A stretch of DNA of 64,000 bases from Gymnorhina tibicen (GCA_013399875.1 VXAZ01009320.1:101633-165632), one strand, 5' to 3'. Numbered from the stretch's first letter, positions 13,101-28,100 are shown. Translations and numbers: made by a program. The notes: a model not told the origin generated them from the letters alone.

Positions 13101-16100
13101 TCTGTTCTGAAAGGAGCCCCTTGTAGGAACAGTTACCCCTTCCCACTCAGCACTTAAATGTGCTGTAACACTTAAATACATAAACAGTGTTTATATACTG
13201 CTTATACATCAGTTGTACACTGGGGAACAGATTGCCACAGCCCCCACACAGCTGCCACCTAAACCATGCAGCTCAGAGCTTCTTGGGCTCTTGGGTTTTG
13301 ACGGTCTAAATCCACACATCTCACTCGCTGCTTGTGGTCCAGTGTAACCTTCCTTCCAGCATCCCAGCACTGCCGGGGTGCTGGGACCACGCTCTCATGC
13401 ACAGGCTCCAGGCAGTGTCTCCCACATGATGCTGGCCAGGCTGTTTCAGATGCAGCAGCTAATCCATAACAACATGTGCAGGACATGCCGGGCCACTGAG
13501 TCCAGTGCCCTCTGATGCTCACACTAACGTCATATACACCATTTCATAAAATGACCAACCTTCAGCTGAAAGCTGCTTAGATTGCTTGATCCCATTATCC
13601 CGTTTATTGAAAGGTTATTTTAGAGTCTCATTCCTTTGATGGCTTGAATCTGTCTTATAATTTCCAGGCTCATTTTATCTCTGTGCAGTTCATACCCATT
13701 TGGATTCAGTCTCCATCCTGCTGAAGCTATTCCAGCTTGTATAAATAATTTATTATTCATTGGGCCAAAGATTCAGGAGAAATGGGAGCTTGATTTTGCA
13801 GTTGGGGTGCTCAGGATATTCACTTGGGATGCCTGTGTCAATAAATATTGGATTATTTTTATTAAGGGTTTCATCAGGAGACAGCTCAAAAGAGAATAAC
13901 CAGTCAACCCAGCGACTGGGACATGTGATTTGGTTTAAAGCCTTACTTTAAATTTTATGTAACAAGGATTTTAAAATAGGTCTTTCATCTCCCAGTGAAT
14001 ACCTAAGCATGAGGCAATGAGGTGAAGCAGGTGTCAAGGAGTGGCAGGGGGAGTCCCTAAGTTAACATTACATTTTGAATGAAGTGCATCCTGACAATCA
14101 ACCAACCACAGCACATCTACTGCTGTAGAAGGATTACCTTAGAAGTACAGAGTGAAAATAGGCTCTCTGCAGCTTGGGTACATGGGATAATCTACTGTTG
14201 GGAGGAATGTTTTACCTTCTTGCACTGGCTACTTTAATCATTTCCATGGCCAGCATCCTACTTTAACTCATATTCCTGTGGACACAGCTGTCCCCAGGTG
14301 CTGCACAGGAGCTGGACTCCAGCATGTGGAGTGAGGGAGCCCACTAAGTGCATAGGCACATAAAAGACCAGCAATACCAAGGTCCTTATGCATTTAATCC
14401 TGTGTTTACATCTATAAGTACACAGTAACTAGTATAGTAATACTAGTAATGTACTGTGTACATTACTTTCTATAGTAATGATTTTAAAAGTTATGATTAA
14501 AAAAGAAAGGGAGAAAAAGGCGAGGAGAGGAGAGGAGAGGAAGAATCTTTTTGAGAATACTGTTCAGGGAAGAAGTTCTTATTTGGTTTACTACAAANTC
14601 TTTTTGAGAATATTGTTCAGGGAAGAAGTTCATATTTGGTTTACTACAAATACTGCCTTTTAGCAAGGTTTTTTGAATGGTCAGGGACAGAAACAGATAA
14701 CCACTGAAGTAGAGATGATAACAGGAAGCTAATTATTAAAACTAGAAATAGCTCTGCTGTAAACATATAATTATCTTTCATTGTGACTTTTTCATCCTTT
14801 GGCATTTAATATCTTGCATTAATTACAACTTTCATGTAATGGATTTGAGAACCACTCATATTGAAAAATGAAACTCTGCACCTAGCTTGATTACAACTTT
14901 ATCTATGTTAGCCAATAATAAAACAAAGTCCTTCCTTGTCCACTCTTGAAATTATACTCTTTCCACCCAGGAAAATAATTACAGGGGAGTTCTTACTTCA
15001 GTCTAAGGCATTTTTCTAAACTGACCATTTCATACATCTTGTGGGAGCAGGTCAGAAGTAAGGCGACATACGATACTCAGGACAAATCAGATCTGACACC
15101 GCGATACGCTCTTCTCCCTTTAGATCATAGTTCCAGTGGCTTCCTCAGGCTCCACCTGCATAATGTAATGCTACTTGTTAATAGGAGACAGATTTTGAAA
15201 GCATCTCTAGGGCAAATTGCAAACTGGTCCATGCCTAAACCAGTCAACTCAGTGTCCTGTGTAGCAAGGGTAAACCATGGCACATTCTAGGATATTAATT
15301 AAAAATAAGAATTTTAATCAGTTTACGTAATTTTAAACAATTTAAAATCAGAGGCATACACTTTTATATCAAGTCTCAAGAAGTGCTCCTTTGATGACAC
15401 CGGAGCCTGGAGGGCACTTGACTGTAAACCTGGGAGGTGACCCTGGAGCTGTTCTTATCCTCTCCACTGTGAAGCAGTCGCTTCATATTAGACATGCAGT
15501 TGATAAAATTCTCTTTTTATTGTCAGCTTAACCCATGCAAAACTCTCAATTTATGCCTGAGCTTTTCAAATAGTTTGCAGTGTGCATAATGAAGTTCCTT
15601 CTGGCACTGTGGGCACATACAAGTGTGCTTGTAATTTCACACCACTCTTTCTCTCCTGCAGCCATCCATATTGTTGCCCACTTGATCAACATCGAGCGGT
15701 ATCATTCCAGCCAGTCAAAAGAAGCTGGGGAGTTACGGAATAAACTTTCTGGTCTTGGCAAGAGCCCAAATGAAAGCTACTTGAACCCAATCAGGACCTA
15801 TGAAACAGTAAGCTGTCACTTTTTACGTTTCCTCATCTAAAAAGTTTTCCTCTGTGGATTCTATTGTCGGTAAAACTGTATTTCAAAGCCTTTTAACCAG
15901 AGCGAGAAGGTGCTGCCAAAGGTTAACCTCAATTTCAGCTGAAAACACTTACTCAGAGCTGCAATTTTCAGGTTACTAAGCTCAAAGAAATGTCTATAGT
16001 ATTTTAATTAGTTTGTCAGGAGACAGCTGGTGGGGGGAGGATACGGAGTGTTGTGAATAGCAGGCAATTAAATAAACCTGCAAAGAATTTTAAAAACTCC

Positions 16101-19100
16101 CAAAACGAAACCATCAATACATGGAACAAACACAACTTCTTTTCAGACAGAAAAATAACCAAACAGCAATAGCACTTCACAACATTTCTTTCACATTTGT
16201 TATTTGTGTCTCCCCACAGTGGTGCAGCACCTTCCCAATCTGGGGGCTGATTCTGCCTCGTTACATGTTGAGTGTGGCTGCCCAGGGAAGAGCACCTTTG
16301 AAACCACCCAGAGGGTTGCTGCATATGGAAAGCAGTGTAGGGGGAAGCTTGTGCTGCTGTGTGCCCTTCAGAGCCTGGCAGACCTACGGGATCCTCAACT
16401 CATAAATGGTTCTGCTTGTTCTGGGGAAAAAAGTGATTGTGCCTCCTGTCCACTTTCTTGGATAACCCACAACAGCATTTTAAGCTCTTCCTTATAATAT
16501 TCATAACATAAAGAAAAGCTGAGCATGCAGAGAATGCATGTAAACCATGCAAAAGTTAATCAGCTTTTTTTCCTTATTCCATTATAGCACATACCACATT
16601 TATGTTATATTCACCGACAGTTTCCTTGTGTATCCTGTTGCATAGTTACATATTCCAGGGTTGAAATGGCCTTGGTGAGACTCCCATGCATCTTGTTCTG
16701 CTCTTTAGAAAATTCCCACATAGTCAGCATGAAATAAGGACTGCTTGAACACCATGGAGTGGTGCTCTTTCAAACAGTGATGTGCTCCACTGAAACAAGA
16801 AGCCAAGTGAGAAGATGGCTGGACAACCACCGATAGGATTCAATAGTGCTTTTAATCTGCAAGGCTTGTCCTGCTTTTTCTTAGTTCCTTCCCAATTTAG
16901 ATAGCATGGGGTTTGCATCCTTCAAAACAAATAAGTAAACAATTTCAAATTTGAAGAAAATCAAACTAATTGATGTAGTCAGTGGCATGAGTGCAAAAAT
17001 CTTCATGTTAGTGTTGACTAATCAGTCAGGTTTATCAGAACAGGACAGCCACCCAAGGGCTCAGCTGCCCAGTCTTCCAGTACACCCAGTGACCACTTTC
17101 ATTGCAAGCCCATGAGGTGTGCCCCAGGAGCAGAACAAAGCTCACAGCTCTGAACAGGAACTTGCCATCTTTCAGTAAGCTTTTCTTTTCTCCATTAAGC
17201 ATTCCTATAGTGATATAGTTGTGAGGTAGGCCTCTAATTAGCATTAAGATCCTAAATACCCTTGAGGAGGAAGGCTGGAATATTCTGAGATCCTTTCTCA
17301 GATTTCTCACAGCAATACACTCCACAATTACGTTTCAATTTACAGCCTACATTTTACTCTAACCTCTAATATTTATATTTCTTTTATCATTCACTTGTGT
17401 CTCAGTAGCTAAACTCAGGATTAATAAATTATGAAGGGAAGCAAACAAAAGATTGCTTCTAACTTCAGAGAAGAAAGTTCTGAGATCAACAATTCAGGCT
17501 TTCTTTTCAGTTTCATCCTATTGCCATTGAAGCAATGTACTAAGTGTTTTTGACATTTTGCCTTCTTTCATCTCAACATTCAAACTAGCCACTGTAGTGG
17601 AAATTTTCAAAATATCACCTAGATCAATCCTGTTAATATGTAATAGGATCTGAACACAATCTTCACAGGTACCAGTTTGAAAATGTACTGTGTGCTGTCA
17701 AGTGTGAGCATTTGAAAGAATGATTTTCCTGCAAAAAGTGACTGTAAAAATGGCACTGTGGAATTTTATCACCTCTAGGATTTCCATATCAAATGAGTGC
17801 ACTTTACAAGTACAATAGAGGGTTGGTTTTTTTTCTCCTAGTGTATTGAGCTGTAGAACCAAATCAGGATCCAGAAGACGTGCTGAGCTCCTTCATTCCT
17901 GTGCATCAGCACTGGGAAAACAGATATACATGTTTTGTAGGCCAAATGGGGACTTCATTTACACTCTGATGGCATATTTAGGCTTGATTCTCATCTTGCA
18001 TGTGAGATTTTTACTGTTGTTCTCCATGATTTGCACTTTATAACTGCAATCAGCATCTGACTGTTGTGTTCAAAACAAGTCTTCACTCTCCCTTCAGTTT
18101 AGACAGATATACCAGAGCTATGCTGACATCTGTGAGTCATGAACAAGAAAGAACCTGTTCTAGCCCAGCATATTAGTGTTTCATCACAGACAAGCATAAA
18201 AATGTAAATATAAATATGTCTTTTAAAAAAAAAACCCAAGTATTATGCAGTGTATCTCCAGATAAATGTAAGGAACAGGTAAACAAGATATGCTTTTTAG
18301 CTAAATGAGAGTATGCCATCTTTGCACACCATTTCAGGGCTGCTACAGCCCCACAAACTTTGAAGTAAAGTAAGCACAAAAGAGTTCCACCTTTGTGGTT
18401 GCAGGTGTCTTAGCACCTCATTTTATCACCCTCACATAAATAAGCTGGTTTCTAGTGCTGTTTTCTTTATTACACTTCTAGGTTTAATATTCTCATTTCT
18501 CTAATGACTTTACTTTTTTTTGTGACACACTTTTATGTAAGAAAAATTGATAAAAGTATGAACAAGACTGTCTAATTTCCTCCTTTCCATTCCTGAAACA
18601 ACTAAGTGGCAGCAAATATTTACGTATCTGTTTGGAATAAGCCTGAGTAGAAATGGAGCAGAGGGATGTCTTTCCATGCTGTTCTGTGTTAAAATGAAGG
18701 ATTGTCTTGCCTCCGTGTCTTGTTCTGGTTTTGTTCCTATGCTGAAGATTTTGGCTTCACATGTAATAGCAGCAACAGTAACAATAATAAAAGTAACAGA
18801 AATAGTAATAAAACAATTATAACAACAATAACTACTAGTACTAATACTAATAACGTATTCTTATTCTAGAACACAACAGGAGAAGTACTAACTACAATAG
18901 CTGGAATAACTGGAATTGTGATAACTGTGGCTTTAATTCTGATCATGACTTCATCCACTGAGCTCATCAGAAGGTCATGCTATGAGGTGTTCTGGTACAC
19001 CCATCACCTCTTTGTGGTTTTCTTCACTGGTTTAATAATCCATGGTACTGGGTAAGTGTCTGCATAAACTACATGGTACACAGTTTGAGATATATATACA

Positions 19101-22100
19101 CAGTTGGAGATATAGATACACAGTTTGACATGAAACACCATCCAAATCTACAATCCCGTGCTTTTCTACTAACAAACTTCTGGGATCTTTGGTGAGATTA
19201 CAAAATGAAAACATTCTGAAATTAAAACACATCACTTTTCTGAGGACTGAAAGTGTCCTTTAATTTATTCAGCCACTCTTCTACCATCTGACAAACCTGC
19301 ACCTTATCAATGAATGAACTTTCATGCTTGGGAACTGGGGACATTACAGATCAGGAATCAAACCTTTGTGGGTTCAAATTAGTAAGGGATAGACCTTACG
19401 CTCACAGCTCTTGTAAGGCATTTTGCAAGAGACCTTGTAGAAGCTTGAGAAGCTTTCAGTATGTCATCTGCCCCATGGTAGGTGTCTCTGTGGCCATTCT
19501 CCTCTGCATCCATAAATGTAAAGTGATTTTGACCTTTCTCTGCAAGGACCAGAACCCCAAATTTCCTCACCATACGGACATCCTGTGTAATACCGCTAGG
19601 TACTATACTACAAGCCAGGTTTAAAAGTCTACAGTAACAAACAACTCAGGCTTTTGACCAGCCCAGTCAGATGGCTTTTATGGACAGGGATGACTGCCTG
19701 GTTGCTGTGTATCTCCCTGTTCCTCAGCACAAAAGAAAGGTCCATCCTCTTAGGAGAGGACTCTGGTTCTTACAGCGAGGGATAGCAGATGCATGGAACC
19801 GTCCCTGAGAAGCTCAGGGAGTGATAAATCCTCTGTTAATGCAGAGTGAGAGCAGGAAGGTGCTTCAAGCTGAAAACATTTCCATCTTCTGTTTCCAGTT
19901 CCACTGTCATCATCTGCTTCTCCCTTGTGTGCTATCCTCCATTTCCTTTTTTCATTTCTGTGTGATAGCATTCATGTGAATCTACATTCACATTTTAATT
20001 CAGTGAGTGCAGTTTTGAGGTAAATCTCACAGTCTTCCTCATTCCCTAGATTTGGCTCATACCATGGTACAACCCCTGGGCTGCATAACCCAGTGTTTGG
20101 GGTGGAAATACACTGACAGGAACACATTGCTGTGTGCCAAGACCTAACAAGTGATCCATTCACAGGACCAAGCCAGACCTAGTCCTAAGCCCTAGGTAGC
20201 CCTCAGTCATGTCCAGTGAGGGGCCCTCAACAAAGATTACTTTGCTCCATAGATCTTTTCCTGCTGACTAGCTTGTGTGCACATGGCTGCAAGCTGTAGT
20301 TAAGCTTTTCAGATCCAAGGACAGTCATCTGGTGTTCACAAAATCACTGAATGGTTTGTGCTGGAAGGGGCATTAATGATCATCTAGTTCCAATCCCCCT
20401 GCCATGGGAAGGGACACCTCCCACTAGACCAGGCTGCTAAAAACCCTATCAGCCTGTCCTTGCTATTTCATAAATTTCCTTGCTTTATGTCTATTTCATA
20501 AAATACTCAGATGCTATTGCCCACCACTAAAGTACGTACAGACCACGACTCTTTGGCAGAGTGGAACTTCCTAGCCTACACAGCAGCGTGTGCACGTGCC
20601 TGGTCTCTGGAGGTACATGGATGGCGTCATCATGAGGCAGGGAACAGGCCAGAACAATGTTTTGCGGCGTGTTACTTTTCTCACCTCTTTCCTTGTGGTT
20701 TGAGAGTTGCCACATCCAGTTTGGCTTTGAGTGTTCCTGAAGTTGGCCCAATTAATTAGTCCCATTTTACAGAGGCAGAGCTGCAAGCAAATGCTGTAAA
20801 ACTGTATCCTGGCCTGATTAAAATGCTCCCCTCCCCTCCCTCTCTGGCAAAACTTTTAGAATCTGACTTCAAACTACTATCATGAACCCTTTAAAACCTT
20901 CAGCTTTGTAAGCTCCCTCTGTCTAGCCAGCTGACCAGCACTACTCAGCCAGACTTCCCCAAAAATGGGACACTGGCTGAAGAGCCCTATCAATACCATT
21001 CAATGAGCACTCTGCTCGCTCGAGGCTGGGAGTGCACTGCAAGAGAGTTTCCTCCTGCCCCAGAACATCCCTACCACTACCCTGGTAATGCAAAAGAGTC
21101 AAACTCCAAAGTTTCATCCACCTCCCACTTCTTCCTCCTTCCCAGGTGGCTGAACAAACCTCACTCAAACCTAATTCCTTTACTTTCTGTCTGAACAGGT
21201 GGCAGAGCCAAACTAAGTATGGAAGGGAAAAAGCAGAGATACAATACGAAACAAACAGGGTTTCCCCATAAAAATCTTCCTTCTTTGCCCATAATCAACA
21301 CCAGGTGAAACCCATTTAAACTGAACAGTCAGGATTGATATATTTTGAAAAAATCACATCATTAATATTCTCAGAAGTAAGGAAGCTAGAATTAAGTATG
21401 TTTAGAGAGTGTACATCTAATTACACTCCTCCAACTTTATTTGTAGCTTTTAAAAATGCATTTAGAAAGCAGTAAAGGAAAGAGAAGGTCTGTCACTATC
21501 AAATTTTATCACTTTTATCACTAAACTAAACACTACCAGATGCTCAAATACAGAGGAGGTCAAAGACCCTACTCCAAAGTACTTGGAAATCAAATTTTGC
21601 CACATACAGTAAAATGTACGTTTTCTATGCAACAGCTCTCTGCACTTCAGCTGCACTGATGGATACCAATACTATACTGTATAGCACACTTCTTGCCTTT
21701 GGTCAAAAAGTCACTGCAAAACTAAAGGAAAGGTAATTTGAACAGGAGAGCAGAACAGGTTTGCAACGGCCAGTTCTCAAACTTTCATTTATCTCAGAAC
21801 TGGCATTTGATTAGTAGTGCAAAAGGTAGAGAGACACAGAAACCTTGGAAAGAAGCATATCATTGATGAAAATTTTTGTTTTAAGTCAGCTTGTCCGAGG
21901 TCAGACGCCTCAGAGTCTGCTGCTTCACAATGTCACTTACTGTAAAGATCACTACTGGGAATGGGAGAACGCCACTCAGTGCCCGTTGCCACAGTTTTCT
22001 GGCAACAAACCTGTGGTAAGAGTGATGCTTGTCTTGTGTTTTTAACTTACTGTCCTTTCTTGGGAGGCCAAATGTCTTAGGGAGGAGGAGGCTGGAGCGT

Positions 22101-25100
22101 ATGCTAGTGACTGGCACTTAGTGTCATGTTTAGAGGGTAGTTTCACATTCCTGTTCCATGACCTCTCCCTGTGCATTAAGAGAGTGATCCCAACCTCCCC
22201 TGAAATCAGTATAGACACACGCAGGTGAAGAGTATTGTATACAATTTTGATGTCACTAACAGCAATTTTTATTTCTGGAAGATCCTTTAGTTAGTGAACA
22301 CTAACTAACGCTCTCTTTGAAGGGTATGAATATCAAAATTGCACTCTATCTGATCCGTTGTATGCATTTATTTTGAATAATTCAGTATCACCAATATCCT
22401 TGATGTGCTCATTGCACAAGGATAGCATCCAAGTGAAAACCTTATGAGGGTAGAGATACAGAAAATACAACAGAACTGTAAAGCTAGGGATGCAAATTAA
22501 TATTATTATTTTAACTAATAGTACTTTACTATGGATAGTTTAAATACCAAGGGAGAATAAGGTGGAGAGAAAATCATGTCCTTGCTTTGGGGCACACGCT
22601 TCATACTATCCAGCCTTGATGTCTTAAGTTAGGGAAAAAGGAGAGAATTTGAAACAATGAATTATGAAAGGGAAAGGCAAAAGGCAGGAAAAATGTCCCA
22701 TGGAAGGGTGATTTTGCTAGAACAAGATTGCAAATCCACAGGGGGTAATTAAGTAGCAGACTTGTACAGTATGTCAGATGTCTTGCATACAAACAAAATC
22801 ATTTAACATTTTCAGCTCAAAATTTAGGTTGCTCATATGCAAGTTTCAGTTGTTTCTTCCAAAAAGAAAAAAAACATACCAAAGAAAATCCTAAAGTAAA
22901 GGAGAAAAATTAGCATTCAGTGTCTGGTAGCTCTTTTATTGGCTGACATAGATTTTTCTTAAACTAAACTATTGTTAGGCACTATCCAACCTGCATATTA
23001 ATGAGAAAATGAGCGCCTCTCTAAAAATTTCAGCTACAATGTCACCATAAAAATCAATACATGGCTACACACCATGAATACAGACACAAGCTTGCTTCCA
23101 ACAGCATGTCTTGACATTCATTATCATAAAACTAACTGGAAAGAACTTCCACTTCTCTGTGTTAAACCTATTTTGTCACACTTTCCTGCCTACCCAGGGC
23201 CATACTTGCACAGTCACATTACTTTAAATGAATTGTGATAATACCATATGGCATATAGATCATCTATAGGAACAGTGCCTTGCTGGATGTGTAATGTGCT
23301 ATGGTGTGATACCTGCTAGACACTGCAGATAAATAGCACAGATTCACTCAGAGGCTCAAAAGCCACGGCGAGGTTTGTGCAGCAGCGGCAGGGGCCGGCG
23401 CGGGTGGGACTGAGCGGGGAGGGGACAGCCTTGAGCACTGCTGGGACAGTGTGAAGTGACACCAGAGGGCACACCACGCTGGCCACAGCTCCTGGGGCAG
23501 GCTACCACGCCAGAGCGCCTCTCTCAGTCACGTCACACCTGCTCCCCTGTTCCATATTTCAGCAGGTAGGAAGCAGCCTGGCTCCTACTGAGGACGATGG
23601 AGCACTTCTCTTGCACCCGGGGCACCCGGGCTTTTATCCTCACAGCCTCGCCTGAGCCATCACCACCCCATCTCAGTTCATTCTCATTACAGGCGGAAAC
23701 ACTACTTGGGCAAGAATACTGATACCCTGATTAGCCAGCCAGGAGCCGTGTTGCTTAGGAGCCCCTCTCTCCTGGTGGGTGCCCCGTTGTCCCAACCCAG
23801 CCAAGAGATATTTTGGATTGAATGCTCCGTTGCACTGGAGTGATGGCACATTTAAAGTCCCAGCTGAGCTCTCGCACAGGGTAGCCTGCAACCTTACCAT
23901 TCCTGTCACATGCTTTTATTTACAGGTAGCACAAATGGAAGGGAGAAAAAACAGATCTCATCATTATTGTCGCTTGATATATGCAAATGTATTCAAGACA
24001 TGAGATTACCCACTGTGCAGAGACACCTGTAGTATTTAGGGACAACGGATGTGTTGAGTTTCTGCTTTAGCTGAGAATCTTCTGGCTTATGCTGGTTTCT
24101 TCCCATTATTAAATCATGCCTTTTTTTTTTTTAATTTAATTTTCAAGACTTAACCTTGGGAAATGGCCACTCCATCCTCTTAGCACTTTCTAAGAAAGCC
24201 ACTAATTTTATGGCTTGCTTCTCATAAAAGATACTTTATAACCCCTGTTACCCAGCTTGTGGAGCAAAGTCAATGTTTCAGCAAGTAAAGTTACTCTTTG
24301 GCGATTTTAAAAGCCACGTGACTGTGGCGTATTCAGTTTGCTAGAATGAGCTGTGTAATTAACAAAAGTGGAAATAAAACAGTATCTCTTCCAGGAAAAA
24401 AAAAAGAGATTCTTTTTATATCATGAAGATTCAATTACATTTAATTATCTTAGCTATCAGTGCAACTCAGTGAGATGATCAGCTCGTATACTTGAATAGC
24501 CAAGTATCTCTAACTGTTACAGTGATCAGTACATCCGATTAGCAAGTACAAGCACAGCAACCATCTGCAGTACTTAAAGTATGACCAACTTAGTATACCA
24601 GATTAAAAAAAACCACACCACATTTATTGATAAAGAGTTGACTAATGGATTAAATGGAAATGTATCCCATTTCTCTAATTGAATATTTGGGGCTTAATGT
24701 TTTCTCATGCACCATCAGAAAACTCACAGCTGACAATAACAGCTACTCCTATCTGACCACTCTGAAATACTTCATACTTTGGGGAAAAAAAAGGTTCTAA
24801 GGCTATGGGTAATTTTTTATAACTGTATGCATCTATACAGCTTCAGGTTCGATGACATCTCTATGTAACAACACCTAAATACATTAATCATTTGCCTTTT
24901 AATAGGAAAAGATTTTAAAGGACTCTTCTTGGCCAGAGTACAGATAGATATTAGCACTGCTTTTGGAGTGTGTTTGTGAGGGAGTCCCATATGTCTATTC
25001 CACAAGAAAGCCAGAACTGCTACAGCAGCAACACAAATACTCTCTTGAGAAAGATGAACCAAAAATCACAGAAAATCAAATAATTTAGTTTTAGGCTACC

Positions 25101-28100
25101 TGCTGATTTAAACCAGAAAAGCAAAGTATTTTTGTAGACATTCAAATGTTGCTTTTAATTATGCAATTTTCTACAGGCTTGGAAGTGGGTTTTAAGCCCT
25201 ATGGTATTGTACATCTGTGAAAGAATTGTTAGGTTTTGGAGATTTCAACAGGAAGTCATCATTACTAAGGTATGTAACACAGCTCGCATATTTGTAGAAA
25301 AAAACCCCATTATGACAATGACTTTTTTATCATTTTTAGGTAACTTCTCTATATTAGGAACCTCATTTTTCACTCCTAGCTTCAGCAACTTTTCAATCAT
25401 TAGCATGGTTTCAGCCAAGTATTGATTTTATGTTTTGCATTTATTGCAATAGCAAATCCATAAGAATATTCCGTATGGGACCAAACTTGATTAATGAAGT
25501 ACTAGACTTTACACCACCATAACACAAACACCTGTTTGTGGTCTCTCTTTTTAATGAACTAAAACCATGTTCCACTGCAGTCAAAGCCAGTGACTACCTT
25601 GACTTCAGTAGCAGCACACAGTGTTTACTTTAAAATCTGGAGGCTTCCAAGGAGATGAAGAGATATATTATCAGTTAGCATATGTAGTCGAAGCTTCACT
25701 AATACCACTGTAACAATTTCTGCCAGCTATGTGCCAAGGGACTATTTAAGTCACATCAGAATAGATTGAGGATGTCGCTACTGAAGCAGCTGAGTCCACA
25801 CATATCAAGCCAGGGATCAGGAAGAGGTGTACCTTGTGTGAGGGGAACAGGATGTTGGATAAGTCTTGCTGCTGATTTCACAGAGTGGCTGTGATCTGAG
25901 AATCTCAGTATACTCTATGTGACATACAAAACTGCTGCTTAGCTGAGATTACCTCTTTATAAAAGTGTATTAGAATTGAGCTCACCGTGCTTTTTTCTTC
26001 ATAATCCCACAGTTAGGAGTGCTACATGAGAGTGAAACTAGCAATTAAGGAATTATTCTAATCAATTAAGAAATACTTTTGCACAGGTGATACCAAGAAA
26101 ACTGACAAATTGTTGAATTGTTACAGCCTTTCCTTTGCCTCTTGCACTCAGAAGTCAAAGCTGTCCCACAATACATACTGTACATGCTCTCAAGCTATTG
26201 GGCAACAACACTGCAACATGCAGGTTAGGATATCTGTGACCTAATGAAAACAAACATTTACCCTTCTGAATGAAAATAAAATTTGTCTCTTTATCATTGT
26301 TTAGGTGGTGACACATTCCTCTGGAGTCCTTGAGCTTCACATGAAGAAACACGGCTTTAACATGGGAGCTGGTCAGTATATATTTCTACAGTGCCCATCT
26401 GTCTCACAGCTGGAGTGGCACCCTTTCACCCTCACCTCGGCTCCCGAGGAGGAATACTTCAGTGTCCACATACGGGTCGTTGGGGATTGGACTGCAGCCC
26501 TTTTCAAGGCCTTTGGAGCAGAGGAAAAAGCTTTCAAGGAATTGTGGATGTTACCAAGGTTTGAATAAGAGGCTATATATTTTAAAATGTTATTTCTACA
26601 TTTTAAAAGAAATGTTAATGTTTTAACTAATTAATTTTGCGTGTGTTTTTTATGATACGTAATTAGGTTGTAGTTCTGGATTCATAAATATGACATTATG
26701 CTAAAAAATACCACAAACAAATAGGCATGCATTGGGGCCAGCAGCTACCAAGAGGATGTGATGACTAATCCAAGATTTAAATTCCATATCAATATCCTTA
26801 TCTCTGTTGCTACCATCTAGATCTCTAACACCTGTATCTATACCTAAAGATATCTATTTTGAAAGATGGTTGTTTAATAAATGACACTGGAAGATAGCTG
26901 CTAGATTTGTGCATCTGTGCTTATGTTCTGATGGTACCCATCACTTACCATCCAAAATTCCAGTTTTTCCCCTTCAGTTATTTAGGTATTTTGTGGTACC
27001 TGAAACTTCTGCCTGAACCTTACTTCTTTCTGACAGTCTCCTTCAATGCTGTCTCCATTTCCCAAGCTCTGCTCCACTTTATAAAGGTTGTTTGTGTTCA
27101 AATTCTGTATCTGCGGCATCTTAAGACAAGCAAAAAGTTGATGGTCTGTTGCTCCAAGTTAGCAGGGATCCTCTGAAGTCAATGGAGCCATCCCAGCTTA
27201 CTCCAGCTAAGGACCTGGCTCCACACATAACGGATTCAAACCATGTAGCTCTGCTCCTGCATTGCTTGCAGGAATAGGGGAGATTTTCAGCAAAGAAGAG
27301 CCCAGCAGAGGATCATTTAAATTCTGGTAGAGTGTGAAGGGCCTGGGACCGGGAGGACTGATTTCCCCCTGGAAAGCTGATAGACCCCATGAGCTGCAGA
27401 GGTTTGCTAGAGGGTGGATGCAGAGAGGAAAGTCTGGTCCAGTCCTTGCACTGTATCTGTTAATAAGAATTAGAAATTAAATCAGTGCTTTTGTTAAAGG
27501 CAACTGGAATGAGAAGTATGCCATTTCAGCAGAACTGGAGCAAAAATTGTCCAAAGTGATTGGCAGCAAGTGTAAAAAATAAGAAAGAGAAAAATGTTAT
27601 TAAAAGTTGCTTGCCACAATGCAAGGTTGAAATTAACAGTACTGTCATATATAAACATTCTTCTTTTCAGTCTTGTTAGTGTGCCTAATAGTGCCTAATT
27701 CAGTCGCTTTCTTGCAATATACTAAAAAGAATATTTCAATAGTTAAGCTAGCAATAATGCAAAAAACAAGTTTTTTTCGCAGGTTTCAATATCTAAAGAT
27801 ATAAATCAAATTGGTGAGTATATTAAAAAAATAACATATAGCAGAAACTGAGCAGAAGACAGAAGACATAACAACTGAATAATAAGGTAGGGTTAAAAAT
27901 AAAATATGCAGTTTTTAATTAATAAAAGAAGATTAAAATAAAATATGCATGCATTTATATAGGTAGCAAAGACAGTTGTGATTTCTGACCAATTTGGGAG
28001 CTAAAACCACAGAATAGGCTATTCCTGTGAAAATAATCAAATTCCATATTATGTCTCTTCAGGATTTTGGCTGACTTAATTGCTGTTTTAATACATTGCC

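Larger units (their letters stand above)
7169..15661. other. NOX3 intron 4
   Basis: The longest intron, 8493 nt. It contains the foldback at 8662-8719, a palindrome at 14418-14461, a GA-rich tract at 14522-14541 and the duplicated segment around the N at 14598. The stretch 13230-13520 is somewhat GC-rich without a recognised element. Nothing else was recognised. Confidence 0.8.
19052..21885. other. NOX3 intron 6
   Basis: 2834 nt. It has a short 20-bp tandem repeat next to exon 6 and a CR1 fragment at about 20339-20460. Nothing else was recognised. Confidence 0.8.

Noticed and set aside
14546..14650. Genuine 52-bp tandem duplication
   Set aside because: The single N exactly between equal-length copies points to an unmerged contig overlap.
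16121..16497. Two overlapping open frames of 94 and 97 codons in intron 5
   Set aside because: Different frames of the same DNA, no conserved motif, and the NOX3 exon order leaves no missing segment here.
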